NCBI GenBank assembly: GCA_016929635.1
Contig: JAFGIL010000073.1
Location: 1 to 49,639, forward strand
Direction: 5' to 3'
Source of the DNA: Endomicrobiales bacterium
Lineage (GTDB): Bacteria; Elusimicrobiota; Endomicrobiia; Endomicrobiales; JAFGIL01
DNA: 49,639 nt
Shown: positions 24,456 through 33,380 of the stretch, in pieces
Numbering within the stretch: the first letter of the stretch is position 1
How the letters are laid out: each line of letters starts with the position of its first letter
Translations under genes and position numbers: made by a program
Notes under the pieces: generated by a model
The model's database searches: none
The model's input: only the letters and a program-made list of their open reading frames with translations
Told to the model about the DNA's origin: nothing

Positions 24456-26745
24456 TTTTCTGATAATTGTTGTTTTATTTTTAACAATGCCGCTATACTC
24501 TCAGGATTCGGGAGTTTTTGAGGGAGTAGTGTTAAACAAGAAAAACAACGAGCCGGTTTCCTATGCTAACGTAAGAATAGAGCCCGGCAATATAACTTTA
24601 GATACCGACAATAACGGAAGGTTCAGGTTTGAAGGCCTGGCTTTTTCCACCTATACCGTAAAAGCATTTATTTACGGATATGATATGGCGTCTTTTGAGA
24701 TTGATTTGAAAAAGGATAAAATGATAAACAGGACCATTTACCTAAACCATTCAAAAGAGATTTATCTTGATGAGATTGTGGTAAGGGAGAAAAAAAGAAA
24801 AATAGAGGGAACAAAGCAGGTGCTGAGAAAAAAACATATCAAGAATACCTCGACTTCTATTTTTAATGATACGATGGCAAGTTTGTCCCGCATGCCCGGC
24901 GTTGTGGGAAATGAGTTCAGCGGGCTTCTGTACATACGAGGAGGCACTCCGCTGGAAAATATAGCGATTATGGATGATGTTCCCATATTGTTTCCGTACG
25001 TTTGGGGCGGAACTGTAAGTATGTTCAATCCGGAAATGGTTGAAAAGGTGGAGTTTTATACAGGAGGATTCCCTGCGATTTACGGTATGGCTACATCAGG
25101 AGTTATTGATGTCGCTATTAAGCAGGGAAACAATGAGAAGATAAAAGGATATTTTGATTTATCTGCAGCCGAAGCTACATTGTCCCTGGATGGGCCCATA
25201 AGATTAACTAAAGAATCATCTTTTATTTTAGGCGCCAGAAGGACTCATTATGACCTTATAGCACCTCTTTTTATGGACCGCGAGGGAGTTATATTCCCGT
25301 ACTTCAGCGATACCCATCTGAAGTTCTATACCAAGCTAAATGATAAACATTCGCTGTCTTACAATATATTTTATTCTTTCGAGGGGATGAAGTGGACTTT
25401 GAACAGCGAAGAAGCAGCGGATGACAGCCGTGTTGAAGAGGGTGACTCTTTCAGATACGAGAATAAAAACCTGATAAACAGCCTGCAATGGAAATATATT
25501 ATCAACGATAAAATAAAAACAAGAAATACACTTGCTTATCATTTCACAGAAGGATTCGCGGACCTGGATTATGCAAAAATACCTATAAAACAGAAAAATA
25601 AAATGTATTTTACCCAGTTCAGGAGCGATTGGGACCTCAGCTTGAACCAGCAAAATTCTTTGTCTTTAGGCTATTCGGGGTTCTATTTTACCGGGGATAT
25701 CCATTCCGAAGGATACATAGAAAGAACGCTTTATACAGGTGATATATCCCAGGATTCGGTTGATTTTGATTATGACGGTAATGATAACTATAATGCTTTT
25801 TACATACAAAACGAGTACGAGCCCGTAAAGGATGATTTTACTTTGAGTTACGGTATGCGCTATGCAACAACAGGGCTTTCGCCTTACGATGTTTTTTCGC
25901 CCCGCGCGGGTTTAAGAAAAAAGATATGCGAGGATACCTATATTAACATGTCCTGGGGGATATTTTACAGGTATGAAATTGAGATACAGAAATATGATAA
26001 GGAGCACGGCAATCCTGATTTAAAGCCGGAAAACTCGACACATTATATTCTTGGTATTGAAAGGAACATTACAAAAGAAATTCGTTTAAAAAGCGATATT
26101 TTCTATAAGGATTATAAGGATATAGTGACCAGAGATCCTGTAGATAATTACGTGAACGGAGTGGTTGGTTATGCTTACGGTTTTGAAACCATGCTGGAGA
26201 AAAAGGAAAGCGAAAAATGGGACGGATGGGTCTCATATACATGGGCGATGACGAAGAGAAAGATAAATAAACCTATTGGATATTACGATCCTTCAAACAT
26301 TGATTATTATGATCCATATAACAGGGACAGGATAACAGTCGGCGAGTGGTTCTATCCTGACTATGACCAGAGGCATACTTTATCTGCTATCCTAAACTAC
26401 ATAATCAACGAAAAGTGGTCCGTATACGGAAGCTGGGAGTTCCATACAGGACGGCCTTATACTGAAATTCTAGGCCCTTATCCAGTACCCGGGCTATCAG
26501 ATACATATCTTCCTATAAAAGATAAGTATAATGATGAAAGACTCCCCTATTATTTGCGTGTGGATATTAAAGGTACGTATAAACATAAATTTTTCGGGCT
26601 GGAGGCAGAGTCTTATATTGAAGTTATGAATGCAAGCGCCAGAGATAATGTTTCCGGATACTACTGGACGGATAATTATACAAATAAAAAAGCTTCGTTG
26701 AACTTTCCGCTTATAATAATAGGAGGTATTAAAGTTAAATTTTAG
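24424..26745 (+). CDS. TonB-dependent outer-membrane receptor with carboxypeptidase-regulatory-like domain
   Basis: A 773-residue receptor. A signal peptide (LKSSFLIIVVLFLTMPLYS) is followed by a CarboxypepD_reg-like beta-sandwich (about 30-95: VFEGVVLNKKNNEPVSYANVRI...GRFRFEGLAFSTYTV), a plug domain (about 140-245: MPGVVGNEFSGLLYIRGG, NIAIMDDVPI, VEKVEFYTGGFPAIYG) and a 22-strand-type barrel ending in an aromatic/charged strand (IIIGGIKVKF). Starts at 24424 and 24439 are both possible; they lie in the two copies of a 15-bp duplication inside the uvrB 3' end. The substrate is unknown. Energising proteins are encoded next door. Confidence 0.92.
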   Translation: MKLTGMKLKSSFLIIVVLFLTMPLYSQDSGVFEGVVLNKKNNEPVSYANVRIEPGNITLDTDNNGRFRFEGLAFSTYTVKAFIYGYDMASFEIDLKKDKMINRTIYLNHSKEIYLDEIVVREKKRKIEGTKQVLRKKHIKNTSTSIFNDTMASLSRMPGVVGNEFSGLLYIRGGTPLENIAIMDDVPILFPYVWGGTVSMFNPEMVEKVEFYTGGFPAIYGMATSGVIDVAIKQGNNEKIKGYFDLSAAEATLSLDGPIRLTKESSFILGARRTHYDLIAPLFMDREGVIFPYFSDTHLKFYTKLNDKHSLSYNIFYSFEGMKWTLNSEEAADDSRVEEGDSFRYENKNLINSLQWKYIINDKIKTRNTLAYHFTEGFADLDYAKIPIKQKNKMYFTQFRSDWDLSLNQQNSLSLGYSGFYFTGDIHSEGYIERTLYTGDISQDSVDFDYDGNDNYNAFYIQNEYEPVKDDFTLSYGMRYATTGLSPYDVFSPRAGLRKKICEDTYINMSWGIFYRYEIEIQKYDKEHGNPDLKPENSTHYILGIERNITKEIRLKSDIFYKDYKDIVTRDPVDNYVNGVVGYAYGFETMLEKKESEKWDGWVSYTWAMTKRKINKPIGYYDPSNIDYYDPYNRDRITVGEWFYPDYDQRHTLSAILNYIINEKWSVYGSWEFHTGRPYTEILGPYPVPGLSDTYLPIKDKYNDERLPYYLRVDIKGTYKHKFFGLEAESYIEVMNASARDNVSGYYWTDNYTNKKASLNFPLIIIGGIKVKF

Positions 26746-26773
26746 AATTATATTTTAAAAGGAGGATTACAAA

Positions 26774-27451
26774 ATGAGGAAAGGCATTATATTTTTGACT
26801 ATTATCTCAATACCCTGTTTATTGCTGGCAGAAACTTCTTCGTCAACATCTTTATGGGGGTTGTTCAGACTCGGCGGGATATGGATGTGGTTTCTGCTGA
26901 TTCTTTCAGTAATTTCAGCGGGATTCATATTTGAGAAATTATATTCCTTCAATAAAGCAAAACTTAAAACCAAGGAGTTCTTCCCTGAATTCGAGAAATT
27001 ATTGAGGAGGAAGGATTTTACGTCATTGAAAGAGTTTTTCGAAACAAAGGGTTATCTGATATCGGATGTTTTAAGCAGAGGGTTTCACGAAGGAATAAAT
27101 ACGGAAGAGTTCGAAAGGAGAATAGAGAGGGCAAGCTCCATTGAAGTAAATGAGCTGGGGAGGGGATTAAATATTTTAGCTACAATAGGGTCAATTGCTC
27201 CTTTGATAGGTTTTTTGGGAACTGTTGCGGGAATGATTGCTGCATTTGGAAACATAGCGGCAGCCGACGACGTTTCGGCCCAGCTTGTTGCAGGAGGTAT
27301 TTACACGGCGCTTACCACTACAGCATACGGCCTTATCGTTTCCATACCTTCGATAGCGATGTATAACTATTTTGTGCATAGAATAGATAACTTTGTGGCT
27401 GATGTGGAAAAAGTTGTAAATATGATTCTTGATAAGGACATTATTAAATGA
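26774..27451 (+). CDS. exbB: ExbB/TolQ/MotA-family proton channel
   Basis: A 225-residue protein of the TonB energising complex. An N-terminal hydrophobic segment resembling a signal peptide precedes the first conserved helix (IWMWFLLILSVISAGFIFEKLYSF). The second and third helices fall in GRGLNILATIGSIAPLIGFLGTVAGMIAAFG and GIYTALTTTAYGLIVSIPSIAMYNYF, which contain the conserved family core. A strong AGGAGG precedes the ATG. It lies 28 bases after the receptor gene, and its stop overlaps the next start (ATGA). Confidence 0.92.
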   Translation: MRKGIIFLTIISIPCLLLAETSSSTSLWGLFRLGGIWMWFLLILSVISAGFIFEKLYSFNKAKLKTKEFFPEFEKLLRRKDFTSLKEFFETKGYLISDVLSRGFHEGINTEEFERRIERASSIEVNELGRGLNILATIGSIAPLIGFLGTVAGMIAAFGNIAAADDVSAQLVAGGIYTALTTTAYGLIVSIPSIAMYNYFVHRIDNFVADVEKVVNMILDKDIIK

Positions 27452-27852
27452 AAATAAAAAACAAGTTTAAATTAACTTACGAAATACCGACATCATCCCA
27501 GTCCGACATAGCATTTCTTCTTATTATATTTTTTATTGTTACTGCGATATTCTTTGAAAGAACAGGAATAATTTTCAGACTACCGAAAAAATCTTCCCAG
27601 ACAGTTCAGCTGTCTGCGAATGAATTTATAAAAGTCGAGGCATTTAACGACTATTTGAACATATCAGGCAATGAGACTGAGTATGAAGGCCTGGAAAATG
27701 CACTGATGCAGCTATCACGGGAAAATAAAAAGAATGTCGCAATAATATACTTTCAGGAAGATTTAAAATATGGAAATTTTATCAAAATATTCGATGTGAT
27801 TAAAAAACTCGGGAATATTAAAATATCAATTAAACCGATGGAGAGAGTATAA
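27448..27852 (+). CDS. exbD: ExbD/TolR-family protein, first copy
   Basis: A 134-residue single-span protein. The membrane helix (SDIAFLLIIFFIVTAIFF) includes the conserved Asp near its start (position about 20) that carries protons through the ExbB channel. The rest is a periplasmic domain. The start overlaps the exbB stop. Two consecutive ExbD-like genes are common in systems dedicated to one receptor; they probably form a heterodimer in the channel. Confidence 0.9.
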   Translation: MKIKNKFKLTYEIPTSSQSDIAFLLIIFFIVTAIFFERTGIIFRLPKKSSQTVQLSANEFIKVEAFNDYLNISGNETEYEGLENALMQLSRENKKNVAIIYFQEDLKYGNFIKIFDVIKKLGNIKISIKPMERV

Positions 27853-27858
27853 CTTAAA

Positions 27859-28266
27859 ATGAAAGCTTCCAGGCAATACAAGATAAATGTAATAATTCCT
27901 TTTGTTACAATGGCTGATATAGCGTTTTTACTGCTTATCTTTCTGATTGTGACAAGCTCGGTTCAGAAAAATCCGGAGCTCAAGCTGACTTTGCCTCAGT
28001 CTGCACAGTTCGATAAAATTAAAAAGAAAAAAAATGTGGAGCTATTCGTATCCAAGGGTGGGGAAATTATTTTTGAACAAGACAGATATGACGTTAATGA
28101 CTTGATAAGTGTATTGCCTGAGGATGAGCAATGTATTATAAGTGCGGATAAAGAAACAGATTTTAAGCTTATACATAATATAATAGAAGTGTTAAAAAAC
28201 AATGATTATGAAAAAATTGCTTTTACAGTTACAAGGAAAGCAGATATTTCAATCAAGCGAAAATAA
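27859..28266 (+). CDS. exbD: ExbD/TolR-family protein, second copy
   Basis: A 135-residue homologue of the previous gene with the same layout: short cytoplasmic start, helix MADIAFLLLIFLIVTSSV with the conserved Asp, then a periplasmic domain ending in a beta/alpha core (VLKNNDYEKIAFTVTRKADI). It starts 6 bases after the first exbD. Its last 65 bases overlap the start of the TonB gene in another frame, an unusually long overlap. Confidence 0.9.
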   Translation: MKASRQYKINVIIPFVTMADIAFLLLIFLIVTSSVQKNPELKLTLPQSAQFDKIKKKKNVELFVSKGGEIIFEQDRYDVNDLISVLPEDEQCIISADKETDFKLIHNIIEVLKNNDYEKIAFTVTRKADISIKRK

Positions 28267-28789
28267 TTTCCTTGCGCTCTCGCTATTATTGCATATTACA
28301 GTATTGACGGCAATATCATATTCGCCGGTTACTACCAGGCTAAGTATCCCTACTTCCGAAATAGATATGATAAATGCTGAACTTCCCCGGGAAAAAACTG
28401 ATGAGGTAAAAGTTGAAATTAAACCGGATGTAATAGAGAGTGATGAACCCCAGTATATAGAACAAAAGGTAATGCCTCTTGTGCCTTCAAAAGCTACAAT
28501 TTATCTTCCTATATTTGAAGTTAATATTCTTCCGAAGGTAAAAGACTGGATAAAACCGGAATACCCCGAACAGGCGCGTCAATCAGGAATAGAAGTTTCT
28601 GTTATTGTCGAAATAGACCTTGATGAACGCGGTTTTGTTGTTGATACAAGAATAATTAAGAGTGCCGGATTTGGATTTGATGAGGCTGCATTAAAAGCAG
28701 TAAAACATTCAAAATTTTCACCTGCTTTAAAAAGAGGTAAACCTATCCCTGTTAGGTTTAAACTGCCAATCAGGTTCGAATTAGAATAA
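28202..28789 (+). CDS. tonB: TonB-family energy-transducing protein
   Basis: A 195-residue protein: membrane helix at about 24-42 (LALSLLLHITVLTAISYSP), a short acidic/proline-bearing linker (KVEIKPDVIESDEPQYIEQ), then the TonB C-terminal domain (about 110-195) with IKPEYPEQARQSGIEVSVIVEIDLDERGFV and the end FDEAALKAVKHSKFSPALKRGKPIPVRFKLPIRFELE. It links ExbB/ExbD to the receptor at 24424. The start is uncertain: ATGs at 28202 and 28208 both lie inside exbD and neither has a clear Shine-Dalgarno. The linker is short for spanning a normal periplasm. Confidence 0.9.
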   Translation: MIMKKLLLQLQGKQIFQSSENNFLALSLLLHITVLTAISYSPVTTRLSIPTSEIDMINAELPREKTDEVKVEIKPDVIESDEPQYIEQKVMPLVPSKATIYLPIFEVNILPKVKDWIKPEYPEQARQSGIEVSVIVEIDLDERGFVVDTRIIKSAGFGFDEAALKAVKHSKFSPALKRGKPIPVRFKLPIRFELE

Positions 28790-28962
28790 TAAGTAGTTTT
28801 TTATATTCTTATATTTTGATAGCTTTGTTATAAAATTTACCCTGTATTTACATGTAGAAAATAGTAATTAAGCGGAAAATCGACGATAAATTCAATATTG
28901 TTGCCTGTATGAAAGGCTGGATTTATAACAAAAGATAAAATATGGCAAAATAAATAAACTAC
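28790..28962. other. Intergenic stretch without visible genes
   Basis: AT-rich sequence between tonB and the promoter at 28963, with no credible ORF, repeat or terminator-like hairpin that I can see. Confidence 0.5.
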
Positions 28963-28991
28963 TTGACAATATTTGGACAATATGATACAAT
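28963..28991 (+). promoter_or_regulatory. Strong promoter of the outer-membrane protein gene
   Basis: Perfect TTGACA (28963-28968), 17-bp spacer, TACAAT (28986-28991). A perfect 12-bp palindrome ATTTGTACAAAT (28990-29001) overlaps the last bases of the -10 and the expected start site and could be an operator. An approximately 95-base leader with purine-rich AGGAGGTGG and GAGGGAGG stretches leads to the gene. Confidence 0.8.
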
Positions 28992-29094
28992 TTGTACAAA
29001 TAATACAAAAAATCGGGTGGAAAAGGAGGTGGTGGTTTAAAAGGGAGCATTTAAGGCCTAAGAAGGCCAAATTTTATAGAGGGAGGTTTATTTA

Positions 29095-30681
29095 ATGAGA
29101 CGTTTATTAGTTTTAAGTATAGCAGTATGTTTTGCTATGACAGCTTTTGCAGCTGAAAATACATCAGTTCGTCTTAAAGGAATGGGAGGCGCACTAAATG
29201 GCATAGTAGAAGATGAATACACTGATTTATTGGCTAATCCAGCAAATATTGTGGATATAGAAGGAAAAAGGCTTTATACAAATCTATCCAACCTGTCAAA
29301 TGGTACTGGAAGCGCTGAGGCTGCATTTAGTAATGTAAGCATAAATCAGTTTCTCATCGGTGGAATCACAAAAATCAACCCTGTTGGGAACGTTGTTGGT
29401 ATAATGGAAACATGGGGATCAATAACTCCTCAGACATTAAGAAGCTATGGCGATTGGGCCACTGCTCTTAACAATATTGATCCTACATCAATAAATCAGG
29501 GCTGGACACAAACATTGGTAGGCAGCACCGGCCAGGATGAGCTTGCAAACCAGAACGTAGGAACGACTTATCGATACGAAACTGGTAAAGCCGAAAATGT
29601 AACTAACAATACAATGCTGATAGGCGGCATGGGTTATGAACTGGATGATAAAATAGATCTCGGGCTTGGAATCACCTCTACAAAAATAACCAATGAAACC
29701 ACAAGAACAAATTTCTTCAATGATAATCCTGACACGGCAGATGCTAATAATGACTATAGGGAAAGTTACTCAAATACGATTACTAACAATATGAGCACTT
29801 TGACTCTTATACCTGCCGTAAAGCATCAGACCTTAGAAAATCTTTCGGTCGAAGTAACTTTGCCGATAAGCCTGTATAACGATCAAAATAACGATGAAAC
29901 ATTGGCAATTGCAGCATATGGTACAACTTATACCGGCGGCTTAGGACCCAATCCGGTTGCGCTAAATACACAAGTAGATACTGCAGATCAGAGAATTGAA
30001 CCAAAAGGAACCGGCTTTGCATTAAATGCTACTGCATATTATGATTATACGTCCAATACTACTCTTGTTGCCAGTTTTGGATACATGACTGCTCCTAAAA
30101 AGGATTCTACTGTAGATTACAGTGTTACGCGTAATAATGCAGCAACCATAAGCTCATTTGCTGGTACGCTTGATTATGAGGAGAAGAATACAACAAACTC
30201 ATTGCTTCTTGGTTCACAAACCAATATTAATGAGGATCTGTTAATGGGTATAGGAATTGTACAAACCGTAAATGATGCTGAAACCACACTCGACGGAGAA
30301 GCCATAATGGTCGCAAATGAAATATTTGCTGGCTCACAGGTGCGCAATACAGTAACCGCGGTTAAAACAACAACACTCAATATACCTGTAGGCTTCGAAT
30401 ACAAAATCAAGGATGTTGCAAAAGCAAGGATGGGTTCAACATATACGATTACTAAGACTAAAACTGATACAACAGTTGAGACGATCACAAAAGACATTAC
30501 CGGAACCCCAACAGTTTATCGGAAGACTGTAGACTTAGCTGATACGAAAGCTGTAACAACGACATTTTTCTACGGCGCAGGATTTAACATTGTAAAAAAT
30601 GCGACCATAGATGTTCTTGGATGCAGCAATCTTACGAATCTGGTTGGCTGGAACGTGGGAATTAACATTTTTGTTGATTAA
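29095..30681 (+). CDS. Outer-membrane beta-barrel protein (FadL/PorV-like layout)
   Basis: A 528-residue protein with a clear signal peptide (MRRLLVLSIAVCFAMTAFA, cleavage before AENT). The mature start SVRLKGMGGALNGIVEDEYTDLLANPANI resembles the N-terminal stretch of FadL and PorV-type barrels, where a short helix precedes N-P-A. The rest is Thr/Asn-rich with many alternating beta strands. No specific substrate family is recognised. A perfect -35, a good Shine-Dalgarno (GAGGGAGG) and the terminator after the gene suggest an abundant, separately expressed surface protein. There are few cysteines (one each in signal peptide and C-terminal region). Confidence 0.75.
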   Translation: MRRLLVLSIAVCFAMTAFAAENTSVRLKGMGGALNGIVEDEYTDLLANPANIVDIEGKRLYTNLSNLSNGTGSAEAAFSNVSINQFLIGGITKINPVGNVVGIMETWGSITPQTLRSYGDWATALNNIDPTSINQGWTQTLVGSTGQDELANQNVGTTYRYETGKAENVTNNTMLIGGMGYELDDKIDLGLGITSTKITNETTRTNFFNDNPDTADANNDYRESYSNTITNNMSTLTLIPAVKHQTLENLSVEVTLPISLYNDQNNDETLAIAAYGTTYTGGLGPNPVALNTQVDTADQRIEPKGTGFALNATAYYDYTSNTTLVASFGYMTAPKKDSTVDYSVTRNNAATISSFAGTLDYEEKNTTNSLLLGSQTNINEDLLMGIGIVQTVNDAETTLDGEAIMVANEIFAGSQVRNTVTAVKTTTLNIPVGFEYKIKDVAKARMGSTYTITKTKTDTTVETITKDITGTPTVYRKTVDLADTKAVTTTFFYGAGFNIVKNATIDVLGCSNLTNLVGWNVGINIFVD

Positions 30682-30708
30682 TTCCTAAATTCCTAAGGTT
30701 TTAATAAA

Positions 30709-30759
30709 GAGGGGACAATTACTAATTGATAATTAGTATTGTCCTCTCTTGTCTTTTTT
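30709..30759 (+). terminator. Hairpin and T-run after the outer-membrane protein gene
   Basis: A near-perfect hairpin with arms starting GAGGGGACAATTACTAATT (30709-30727) and ending GTCCTCTC (30741-30748), with one bulge and one mismatch, followed by a run of six T. It works as a terminator by position, but its GGGGACA start also recalls the REP palindromes elsewhere in the window. Confidence 0.65.
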
Positions 30760-30762
30760 GCA

Positions 30763-30791
30763 TTGACTTTTAATTGTTTGTATAATATAAT
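30763..30791 (+). promoter_or_regulatory. Promoter of nadC-birA-LUD genes
   Basis: TTGACT (30763-30768), 17-bp spacer, perfect TATAAT (30786-30791), 36 bases before the chosen nadC start. Confidence 0.75.
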
Positions 30792-30827
30792 TCTTGTTGG
30801 TTGAGATATATTTTCTGGAGAGTAAGG

Positions 30828-31664
30828 GTGAAGAATATAAGAAAATTAATACATGAGGCATTTAAAGAAGATTCTATTAAAAATGATATTACGTCTAAGT
30901 GTGTCTTTTCTGATAAGATTATCGCAAAGGCAAACCTTTTGGTTAAAGAAAGGGGCATTATTTGCGGGATGCATATAGCTGATGAGGTTTTAAAAGAGTT
31001 TGATAGTTCCCTGGAAACACTTTTACTGTGTGAAGACGGGCAGCTCGTGCGCAAAGGGCAGATAATCGCTGAAATAAAAGGGGCTGCTCATTCGATACTT
31101 TCCTGCGAGCGCACTTTATTGAATTTTCTGCAGCATTTATCCGGTGTGGCAACAATTACAAGACAGTTTGTCGACAAGGTAAAGGATACGAAAATAAAAA
31201 TATATGATACCAGGAAAACATTGCCGGGATTGCGAGAGCTGGAAAAATATGCTGTAAGGTGCGGCGGGGGGTGTAACCATCGCGTTAATCTTGAGGAAAT
31301 GGCGATGATAAAAGATAATCATCTTAAAGTTATAGGCAATATAAAAGACGGAGTAGAAAAGATTAAACAGAATAACCCGGATGTTAAAGTTGAGGTTGAG
31401 TGTCAGAGTATTTACCAGATACAACAGGCAATAGAATCAGGAGCTGATATTATAATGCTGGATAATATGTCTTTTCTTTCAATGCAGGAAGCAACTGAAT
31501 TAATAAGAAAAAATAAAACGAAAAAAATCGAGATTGAGGTTTCGGGTGGGGTAAATCTAAAGACTATTGAAACATTTACGAATCTGGATATTGACAGGAT
31601 ATCAATAGGTGCTTTGACCCATTCGGCCCCTTCACTGGATATCAGCCTCGAGATAGTGGACTAA
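30828..31664 (+). CDS. nadC: Nicotinate-nucleotide pyrophosphorylase (carboxylating) NadC
   Basis: Quinolinate phosphoribosyltransferase of de novo NAD synthesis. It has the family core ERTLLNFLQHLSGVAT, DTRKTLPGLRELEKYAVRCGGGCNHRVNL, MIKDNH, VEVECQSIYQ, IMLDNM and IEVSGGVNLKTI...DRISIGALTHSAPSLDISL. I chose the GTG at 30828 (about 278 residues) because GGAGAG lies just upstream and NadC proteins begin near this point; a TTG at 30801 opens the same frame. nadA and nadB are not seen. The TAATG at its end overlaps the birA start. Confidence 0.95.
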   Translation: MKNIRKLIHEAFKEDSIKNDITSKCVFSDKIIAKANLLVKERGIICGMHIADEVLKEFDSSLETLLLCEDGQLVRKGQIIAEIKGAAHSILSCERTLLNFLQHLSGVATITRQFVDKVKDTKIKIYDTRKTLPGLRELEKYAVRCGGGCNHRVNLEEMAMIKDNHLKVIGNIKDGVEKIKQNNPDVKVEVECQSIYQIQQAIESGADIIMLDNMSFLSMQEATELIRKNKTKKIEIEVSGGVNLKTIETFTNLDIDRISIGALTHSAPSLDISLEIVD

Positions 31665-32620
31665 TGAATATATTAAATGTTCTATCAAGAAATAAGCGCA
31701 TTTCCGGAGAAAAAATAGCAGAAATATTGAAAATCACCAGGGCTGCAGTACACAAGCAGGTGAACAGATTGAGGAAGCAGGGGTATAATATTTCAGGCCA
31801 TAAAAATTCCGGATATTCTTTAGTAGAAAATCCTAATCTTTTAATTCCTAATGAAATAAAACTGAATTTACACAATCCCGCACACCTGAAAGAAATCGTT
31901 TATAAAGATAAAATTAATTCTACCCAATTGCTGGCAAAAGAGCTGGCTGCCAGGGGTAAACCTGAATGGACTCTGGTCGTTTGTGAGGAACAAACCCAAG
32001 GTTATGGAAGGATAAATCGTAAGTGGTTTTCTCCGAAAGGGGGTATCTGGTTTTCACTGATACTTAGGCCCGATATACTTCCGGAAAAAGTGCCGCAGAT
32101 TACGCTTGCTATATCCATCTCAATATGCAGAGTATTTAAAAAGTATAAAATCGATCCTTTCATAAAATGGCCAAATGATATTGTTGTAGATAATAGAAAA
32201 GTGGTAGGGATACTTACAGAGATGTCGGCTGAAATAGGCCGTGTGAACTGGGTTATTGCTGGAGTAGGAATAAACGCAAATAACGAGATACCCGGGGAAG
32301 TAAAAGATACGGCACTTTCTTTAAAAAAGATTTCGGGCTATGAAGTAAATAGAGCCAGGCTTCTTGCCGATATTGTTTCTGATTTTCATAATGTGTATAA
32401 AGAGTTGTGTTCAAAGGGTTTTTCTTTATTTAGCGCAGAATACAATAAATACTCGAACCTAATCGGAAAAGATGTTAAAGTCGACTCGGGCGACAGGGTA
32501 ATTATCGGGAAAGTAAAAGAAATCGACAGTGACGGATATTTGTGGATAAAACATTCAAAAGGCTTGGAAAAAATTATAGCTGCTGATGTTACTTTATCAG
32601 GAGGAGCAAAGGATGGATGA
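31664..32620 (+). CDS. birA: Biotin--[acetyl-CoA carboxylase] ligase / biotin repressor BirA
   Basis: A 318-residue bifunctional protein. An N-terminal winged helix-turn-helix (1-60: ISGEKIAEILKITRAAVHKQVNRLRKQGYNI) is followed by the ligase domain, with the ATP/biotinyl-5'-AMP loop EEQTQGYGRINRKWFSPKGG (usual GRGR-x-x-x-W), KWPNDIVVDNRKVVGILTEM and GVGINANN. A C-terminal SH3-like domain (about 270-318) follows. It should biotinylate carboxylase carrier protein and may repress biotin genes, which are not in this window. It overlaps nadC by one base and the LUD gene by eight. Confidence 0.95.
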   Translation: MNILNVLSRNKRISGEKIAEILKITRAAVHKQVNRLRKQGYNISGHKNSGYSLVENPNLLIPNEIKLNLHNPAHLKEIVYKDKINSTQLLAKELAARGKPEWTLVVCEEQTQGYGRINRKWFSPKGGIWFSLILRPDILPEKVPQITLAISISICRVFKKYKIDPFIKWPNDIVVDNRKVVGILTEMSAEIGRVNWVIAGVGINANNEIPGEVKDTALSLKKISGYEVNRARLLADIVSDFHNVYKELCSKGFSLFSAEYNKYSNLIGKDVKVDSGDRVIIGKVKEIDSDGYLWIKHSKGLEKIIAADVTLSGGAKDG

Positions 32621-33251
32621 AAATCTTAATTGGCACACTAAAACAGTTTTAGAGAAAGTTTCTAAAAACCTTAAAAAGAACAACTTTTCGGTGATTGTTG
32701 CAGAAAACCGCGAAGATGCAAATAAAAAGATATTAGAAATTATTAATTCAAAGGATTCCGTAGGAGTTGGCGGTTCAATGTCCATAAAAGAGCTGGGCCT
32801 TGTAGAGCTTCTAAAGAAAAGGGGGCAGAAAATAATTCAGCATCAGCCGGGAACCCCGCTTGAGGAAAGTCTAAATATAAGAAGGCAGGCATTGACATCG
32901 GATGTTTATATGTCCAGCCCGAATGCGTTAACTATGGATGGTGCCCTGATTTTCTGTGACGGTGTTGGTAATCGCGTTTCAGGAATGATATTTGGTCCGA
33001 AAAAGGTTATTGCCATTGCTGGTTACAATAAAATTGTTGAGAACGAGGATTCAGGGTGGCAGAGGATTAGCAACATAGCAAGCCCTGCAAACGCTAAAAG
33101 GTTAAAGCTGAACACCCCTTGTACAACATCAGGCGTATGCATGAACTGTGATTCACCGCAGCGGATATGCAACGTTGGCGTTACCCTGTGGAAGCGCCCG
33201 AGGCACACCGAATATTATGTAGTCCTGGTACCCGAAAACCTGGGATATTAA
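32613..33251 (+). CDS. LUD-domain protein (LutC/YkgG-like, DUF162)
   Basis: A 212-residue single-domain LUD protein. Typical stretches are KDSVGVGGSMSIKELGL, SSPNALTMDGALIFCDGVGNRVSGMIFGPKKVIAIAGYNKIV and a C-terminal cysteine-bearing TPCTTSGVCMNCDSPQRICN. I chose the ATG at 32613 because AGGAGG lies just upstream; the frame is open to 32586. Some LUD proteins belong to the lactate-oxidation complex LutABC, but stand-alone members of this form are common in anaerobes and their role is unknown. No lutA or lutB is seen. The Rnf operon follows. Confidence 0.85.
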   Translation: MDENLNWHTKTVLEKVSKNLKKNNFSVIVAENREDANKKILEIINSKDSVGVGGSMSIKELGLVELLKKRGQKIIQHQPGTPLEESLNIRRQALTSDVYMSSPNALTMDGALIFCDGVGNRVSGMIFGPKKVIAIAGYNKIVENEDSGWQRISNIASPANAKRLKLNTPCTTSGVCMNCDSPQRICNVGVTLWKRPRHTEYYVVLVPENLGY

Positions 33252-33288
33252 ATCATCAATCATCTCATTTTTTAAAGATTTTTTGAAT

Positions 33289-33317
33289 TTGACAAAACCT
33301 TAAATTTTATATATAAT
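33289..33317 (+). promoter_or_regulatory. Promoter of the rnf operon
   Basis: Perfect TTGACA (33289-33294), 17-bp spacer and perfect TATAAT (33312-33317), the best consensus match in the window, 63 bases before rnfC. Confidence 0.82.
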
Positions 33318-33380
33318 CTTTAAAGGCAGATATGTAATTCTGCTTATTTTTTTTGTCATATTCAAGAAAGAGATAAAAGA

